Positions 58,822-64,000 of a stretch of 64,000 nucleotides of DNA are shown one piece after another (the first letter of the stretch is position 1; each line of letters begins with the position of its first letter). Source of the DNA: Drosophila miranda (Eukaryota; Arthropoda; Insecta; Diptera; Drosophilidae); the NCBI RefSeq assembly GCF_003369915.1, contig NC_046677.1, positions 27,050,913 through 27,114,912 on the forward strand. Reading direction: 5' to 3'. The translations under genes and the position numbers were made by a program. The notes beneath the pieces are model-generated. The model saw only the letters and a program-made list of their open reading frames with translations. It ran no database searches and was not told the DNA's origin.

Positions 58822-59442
58822 ATGTACGAGCTATCGGTCTTCGACTCGGGCCTGATGCGATTCATCTTCCACCCGTTCACGTTTTGGAAGGCCAAGAACG
58901 AATACACCATTTGGAATTTCGCCTATCCGAAGGTTAATCTTTGGAATCACTTCAATGATCTGAAGACCTGCAACTATTGCACGCCGGGGCTGTTCCCGTA
59001 CGTCTTCTGGCTGGTGCTGCTTCTGAGCGTGCTCGGCATCGGCTGCACTGCGACTCAGATGGTGAAGTTCTGGGTGTGCCGGGGGTGTGAGCTGCGCATG
59101 TGGCGCAGCCGGGAGTTCCATGTGTTCGCCGCCGCAATACTCCGTCGCGCCCGAATGATTGGCTGCTGGATCAAGTTCGTGACCTGGATCAGTCTCTTCT
59201 TGGGCACCATGACGGTCCAGCCGCAGTTTATACGCCCCTGGATCGTGTGCAACACCTTAATGATGACCGGCGAGATCGTACTTTGGCTCCACGAAATCTT
59301 GTCTGGTCAGATCGAGGTCGAATTGCACTCGATTTTGACCCTGGGCCTGCCCTGTCTGTATATCCTGATGGTCAAGTGTGTGCAGGAGGTCTTCGAGCTG
59401 TCCTTGAAACGTGGTCTGGACGATTTGGTTCGAGTGGCTTGA
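58822..59442 (+). CDS. four-segment membrane protein of unknown function, nested and intronless
   Basis: The first ATG after the upstream stop opens 206 aa in one exon. Hydrophobic segments lie at about 58-79, 111-131, 138-157 and 169-188. The N-terminal 55 residues are aromatic-rich (FIFHPFTFWKAKNEYTIWNF) and contain Cys50 and Cys53 in CNYC; two more Cys (CRGC) sit in the first loop after segment 1, which is basic. The C-terminus is short (LKRGLDDLVRVA). Codon use is GC-rich at third positions, unlike the surrounding intron, which supports real coding. It lies in the same orientation inside the predicted 12.6-kb intron. I do not recognise the family. Confidence 0.7.
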   Translation: MYELSVFDSGLMRFIFHPFTFWKAKNEYTIWNFAYPKVNLWNHFNDLKTCNYCTPGLFPYVFWLVLLLSVLGIGCTATQMVKFWVCRGCELRMWRSREFHVFAAAILRRARMIGCWIKFVTWISLFLGTMTVQPQFIRPWIVCNTLMMTGEIVLWLHEILSGQIEVELHSILTLGLPCLYILMVKCVQEVFELSLKRGLDDLVRVA

Positions 59443-59649
59443 TTCTAAATGAAACTCAATCGATTGTTTATGTTTACTAAAACCCGTTGGCCTTAAAGTT
59501 TCTTTTGTTATTTTCCATCGATCGGAGCTCCTTTCTTGTTCGGGTTGGATAAAGTGGAAGATGTGGATCGTGTGGATCGTGAGAGGGAGCACTGGTCCGC
59601 TCTCAGAGCTCGCCAGAGAGCGGTAACAGTGCGCTGTAAGCGGAAGCTA

Positions 59650-60014
59650 GCAAAAGCTGTTAATGGAGAGTGATAGCAGGCAGCGATAACAGACTGTTAA
59701 CGGAGAGTGACAGTTGGAGGCGATTACAGTCTGTTAACGCACAGTCTGGAGAGTGGGAACCTGGAGCGTTAGCAGACTGTTAACGGAGGAGAGTGGTTAC
59801 TGGGAGCGATTACAGGCTGTTAAAGCATAGCGTTTACCAGCAGACTGTTAGCAGACTGTTAGCGGAGACAGGCAAGCGGGAGCGAGCATGGGCTGTTAAC
59901 GGAGAGTGGCTACCGGGAGAGATAACGACTGTTAAAGGGAGAGTGGTAGCCGGGAGTGATAACAGACACGGAGAGTGTCTGTTAACGGATAGTGCTTGCC
60001 GGCAGACTGTTAAC
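59650..60014. repeat. degenerate minisatellite with 11 CTGTTA units
   Basis: Units of about 35-45 bp follow the pattern CTGTTAACGGAGAGTGG, then a variable part ending AGCGATAACAGA. CTGTTA starts near 59657, 59694, 59731, 59777, 59817, 59845, 59855, 59892, 59928, 59969 and 60007. TAACAGACTGTTA is a palindrome around one base. Confidence 0.8.
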
Positions 60015-61320
60015 CTGGGTTTCCTCGAGCTGCTGCCCGTATTTGCACCTTCTGCTTTCCCTTTTGCTTTCCATTTCGTACCCAAATGAATGTCAAACAG
60101 TCGCCCCCCTGCAGCCCCTGCCCTCTGCCCTGCCCGTGTGTATGGCCATAAGGGAGTTTGCCTTCTGCAAAAAGTTCAAAGTTCAGGCGCGTGTCACCAG
60201 CAACATGGAGCATAAACATGACATGGCATTTCCAGAGAGACTAAATCAACAGATTGCCATTTGCCCCACCCCCACCCTCACCCTCACACCCGCATCCACA
60301 GCCAATCCTCTACCAATTCCATTTCCATTTCCCTGTCCATCTCCTCTGTGGTGGAAATGCCAAAAGCCAACGGAAAACATTCAAGCCAAAAACTGTTGCC
60401 GGCTCCTGGCGCCCCTGCCTACGCTGGCCATTGATGATGATAATTGCGAAGGCGGCAGCCACTAAAACACTGCGAACGCCTCATTGAACAAGTCCGAAAC
60501 GGTGGCCCAAACTTTGCCAGGATGCTGGGCCAGGACATCCGTTCGGCTCGGATCCCCAGCCAGCCTTCAATCAGCGCAAAGTACTCTTGAAATTCGATGA
60601 GCGGAGCTAATCTCTCGCTCTGCGGGCTCTCGGGCGGCACTCAATCCGCGGGTGGGCGGCCACGGCATTGTTGGTCAATAATATTTAGGCAAAAACAAAT
60701 CAATAAATGGGTAATTACAGCGACAGGAAAGTCAAGGGGCTCAAGGAACGGGGAAAGTCGAGCTGGGAAGCGAGAGAGATTCGAGGAAATTCATTTGGGA
60801 TGGGCTTGTGGGGCTTTCTAAGGGTTTTTTCTATATTTAAACGGTTGTAGAATCATTTCTCTGGCTTCACTTGGAAAACAGGAACATTCGTGAGGCTCTG
60901 AGCATCTTTTGATTACATTTCTCCCAAATCTTCCAATACTTTATGCTTTTACTCCTTATAAGAATATTTTAAAAAGAAAATATAAATAGTAAGAGGAGTA
61001 ACGCCTCTACATTTCTTTGGTACCCAAAACTTGGTGGAGAGGCCAGAAGAAAGTCCTACAAAGTCAGGATTTGCATTCCTCCCATTCCAAATACATTGTA
61101 CTTGGATTTATGTTAACCTAATCTCCTTTTGCCACTAACTGTCAGAAAGACAAACCTCCAAAAGGCAACTCTGTTGGGATTAAGTTTACTTTAGAACTTT
61201 GGAGCCTTGCAGCCTGGGAGCCTTGGAGCCTTGGCGCTCCGCTGCATGCATAAATCACTCATAAAAGTTTTCTCAATGTCTGTTTTCGTTGCAGAAAACC
61301 CAACTGTGACGTGCTCTTAG

Positions 61321-61365
61321 ATGAAAGGAACGTGCGATGCAATTGAATCCAAGCAGAACCACTGA
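61321..61365 (+). other. upstream ORF overlapping the predicted start codon
   Basis: ATG at 61321 opens 14 codons ending in TGA at 61363-61365, in a different frame from and overlapping the predicted main start at 61337. If the leader reaches this exon, translation of the main protein would need leaky scanning. Confidence 0.45.
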
Positions 61366-62539
61366 AACGCACTACTGGATTGTAAGTATCACACATACCA
61401 TATCCTCTTATATACATCCTCCACTGCCTAGCGACCTTGGACCCTGAACCTTGGCTGTGGTTTCATTTTAGTTTTCACAACTCGACAACTCCTTGTGGCC
61501 GCAATTATCGAGCCATCAAAATTGCAAGCCAAAAAGTCGGGGAGCCAAAAAATAAATGCAAATCCAGACATTCAGAAATTTCTGCAAAGGCTGACGCGGC
61601 ATTGTCTCTGCATTGGCAGGATGCCAGAATGGCAGGAAGCTCCCGAAACGGAGGGCGATAGAATTTTATTGCAGCCAAAATTGTTTGGAAAATTACGAAA
61701 ATTGTCCCCACCCACGCCCTGACGCCCTGCCGCAAGGAGGAGGCAAGGACTCAATTGAAAAGAGTTGAGGGCGAGCCAAAAGGCCATTCCACTTAATTGA
61801 CTAACCGGAATGGAGATGTTCGGGCGTCTTCGATTGGGGCTGATGCATTTTCCATGATCTAGCCCAGACACAAAGTCAATAAATCATCCAGCCGTCGCGT
61901 CGTCTGTGGCACATTTCCATGCCACAATGAATCCGGCACACAGACATTCCTCTGGCATTCCGACCCGACCTCAGACCCGGAATGCCAACTGCAATTGACA
62001 CTTTTCTGGCTGCAAAATTGATGATCCAACAGAGTCTGATTCCGTCTGTCTCGGCCATAAAATTGAAGAGAATCCTCCTCTAAAATGATTTGTAAGCTCC
62101 TTGGGGACTGTCCTCCTCCTCCTCCTCCTCCCTACCGGCTGCCCCTCCAGAGCGGGGTGTGACCTTGCCTGGGAGGGGGGTGGGGGAGGGTCTGGGGCTG
62201 TGCGACCGAATGAACCTTTTAACTTTCCTCAAAGAAGATGTCAAGTTTTTTCAGGGAATATTTCGCCAGGGATTTGGCGGACGAACCTTTTGGCAAATAC
62301 TAAAATAATTGATTAATTTAAGCTTAAAGATTTAAGCCGAAACAAGGCACTCCTTGAAGGCCAATGAATGGTGTTGTTGTTGGAGTATAAATAGCCGTTT
62401 TCTCTACCTTTAAGCCCTTGGAAAATATCCTTTAATTCCTTTCGAAATTCTCTCTCTTTCAGACCCTTTTTTGGTGTGCCTTGGGAGGTTTGATATTAGG
62501 TGGAATCGTTGTCATCTCATACTGGATACGACGATGCAG
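61337..62539 (+). CDS. 5' coding exons of an unidentified membrane protein, continues beyond the window
   Basis: Exon 61295-61381 (acceptor GTTGCAG, donor GTAAGT) holds an ATG at 61337 and 15 codons (MQLNPSRTTETHYWI). Exon 62463-62539 (acceptor TTTCAG, donor GTATGT) continues in phase with TLFWCALGGLILGGIVVISY, then WIRRCR, and ends at phase 2. The hydrophobic stretch of about 22 residues followed by Arg-Arg-Cys-Arg fits a signal-anchor or membrane segment near the N-terminus. Further exons must lie beyond 64000. The large intron and GAGA-rich promoter are typical of neuronal or developmental fly genes. I do not recognise it from 40 residues. Confidence 0.6.
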
Positions 62540-64000
62540 GTATGTATCCAACCATCCATTCAAACCACCCGCCCCCTGCCCCATGCCCCATGCCCCCTGC
62601 CCCAAGCGTGGCAATATCTCTCGAATGAAATGATTTTCCCAATATGAAGACGAAAACGAATGCTGAAATATGCGTTTGGCCAGAAATCCAATTAGAGCCA
62701 GGGGGGAAAACGCATTCGTATTCGTATTCGTATTCGTTCGTTGTTTTTGTCTTTTGTCATCGGACTAAGCCCCGCAACACGTGACTCCTGGTGGGGTCCC
62801 GCCGCGAACGGCGGATTCCGGCGGATGCACGTGGGGATTGAGGGCGAGGCAGAGGCAGCGGCGGTGGATGGGCGGCTGGCTGGTGACATTAAAAAAGACG
62901 CTAAATTGCCAGTTGGCCGAGCAGAACAACTGAATAATTCAACTCGGCAATTGGACCGACGAGCGACGGACGACGAGCGACGAGCGACGACCGACGACGA
63001 CCGACGACGACCGACGACCGACGTCCAACGAGCGACTGTTTGAGCAATTAAGTTAATGATGCAAGGTCACTGGAAATGGGCCTGGCCATCGTCCGCCTCC
63101 GCCTCCGCCTCCTCCTCCGCCTCATTCCAAGTCTCCTCCCATCTGCCATTTGGGTGAGAAAGGGGAGGACGAGGGCTAGTCCTAGTTCCGCCCCAACAAT
63201 GACGCAGTTGACTTTCAGGCCGCCAACCGAGGGCGGTACCCCCCCTACCCCCACCGTGGAGACCCATTACGTGGCTTGGCGCCAGTTCGTCCGCCACAGA
63301 CAGAGAAATAAATTGTACAAATGTATGTTAAAGGACACAGAGAGAGAGCAGGGCACAAACGCATTAAAAGGACAACCGACCAACGAAGCCCGGGTCCGGG
63401 TCCCCATTTTGGGGGGTTAAAACTTTTCCAATTTCCATATGGCGCGATCAAAAGCAAACCCCACAAACAAACAAAACTGGAAATATTTGCATACGGACAA
63501 GTGTCCCCCTGCTAGGGTGGAGTGGAGCCACTGGTCAGTGGTCGCTGGGTGGTTGCTGCTTACTGGTCAGGGCAAAGGTAAACAGTCGTTGAGCGGGTCA
63601 TGATTAATGTGTCACGAAGTGGACAACAACACGACACAAACACACGGCACAGTGGAGCCAGGAATACCAGGAGATAGGACTACCAATAAGTCCAAAGTCC
63701 GCCCTGAATGTTGGAACATCTGTAGTTTGCTCCGCCTTTAGTCTTAGAAAGCCTGTCCGTATCTTTGACACCCTTCTAGCCCCCTGCCCCCCATCTCTGA
63801 TTGGGCCCACTGTCAGCGATCCGTACATTGTTATCCCATTGTCGTGGCTAAACAAACGACGGCCATGTCAAGTTCAACAGGGACTGACAGGGTGGGGACT
63901 GCCCCCCCCACACCCACCCAAAGAACAGCAAATACTAGTGGAACGACGACACTGGCCCCGTGAGTCAGTTGGAAATTGTCATAAAAATTAAAAATCAATT
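62540..64000 (+). other. start of the next intron
   Basis: No exon was recognised. It includes ATTCGT repeats near 62713-62738, a CGACGA-type repeat at 62974-63022 and CTCCGC repeats near 63096-63118. Confidence 0.45.
62974..63022. repeat. CGACGA/CGACC simple repeat
   Basis: Interleaved copies of CGACGAG and CGACGACC. The adjacent ORF is a by-product. Confidence 0.8.

Noticed and set aside
1..64000. CRISPR arrays, operons, ribosome binding sites, origins
   Set aside because: The window is eukaryotic; no such structures were seen.

Overview
This is a eukaryotic window, almost certainly from a Drosophila species. It has short introns of about 55-70 nt with GT..AG ends, CAAAATG-type start contexts, GAGA and CA/GT simple repeats, and a gene set I recognise from D. 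melanogaster cytological region 28B-28C (Muller element B): Tep3, Tep2, two carboxypeptidase A genes, Myo28B1, a cluster of SLC6 transporters and an intron-containing tRNA-Tyr. Exon structures were worked out by hand from splice signals, reading phase and family alignment. The phases close for every multi-exon gene that lies wholly within the window. Species cannot be fixed from the sequence alone.

Layout. Positions 1-11,500 hold an SLC6-type transporter cluster: the C-terminus of one gene (+), a decayed copy (+), a complete but divergent gene (+, 6289-8790) and a canonical gene (-, 8880-11495). An intronless PRMT-like gene (2374-4434) and a decayed gene fragment sit inside the cluster. A tRNA-Tyr gene with a 119-nt intron lies in intron 1 of the minus-strand transporter. 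Positions 12,875-29,210 hold two complement-like thioester proteins, head to head: Tep3 (-) and Tep2 (+). The shared upstream region carries NF-kB-, STAT- and GATA-like sites. Tep2 contains six interchangeable cassette exons (A-F) that encode its bait region. Positions 29,286-33,639 hold a carboxypeptidase group: a minus-strand gene encoding only an M14 propeptide, then two complete M14A procarboxypeptidases in tandem (+). Positions 33,660-44,334 hold Myo28B1, a class VII-like myosin (-), with a full MyTH4-FERM tail form and a probable short form that ends in a PDZ-ligand-like C-terminus.

From 44.3 kb onward the window is gene-poor. It has a possible small secreted peptide, an AT-rich block, and the 5' part of a long gene on the + strand: a noncoding leader exon ending at 48,715, a 12.6-kb intron, then two exons encoding a short N-terminus and one membrane segment before the window ends. 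That intron contains an intronless four-membrane-segment ORF (58,822-59,442) and a minisatellite built from CTGTTA units.

How the genes work together: Tep2 and Tep3 are humoral or surface immune recognition proteins and may share control elements. The carboxypeptidases look like digestive or secreted enzymes, and the neighbouring propeptide-only protein is a candidate inhibitor of them. The rest are independent neighbours. The points most worth checking are the six-cassette Tep2 array, the propeptide-only gene, the PRMT whose two catalytic glutamates are both Asn, the SLC6 gene without its TM1 signature, and the short PDZ-tailed myosin.
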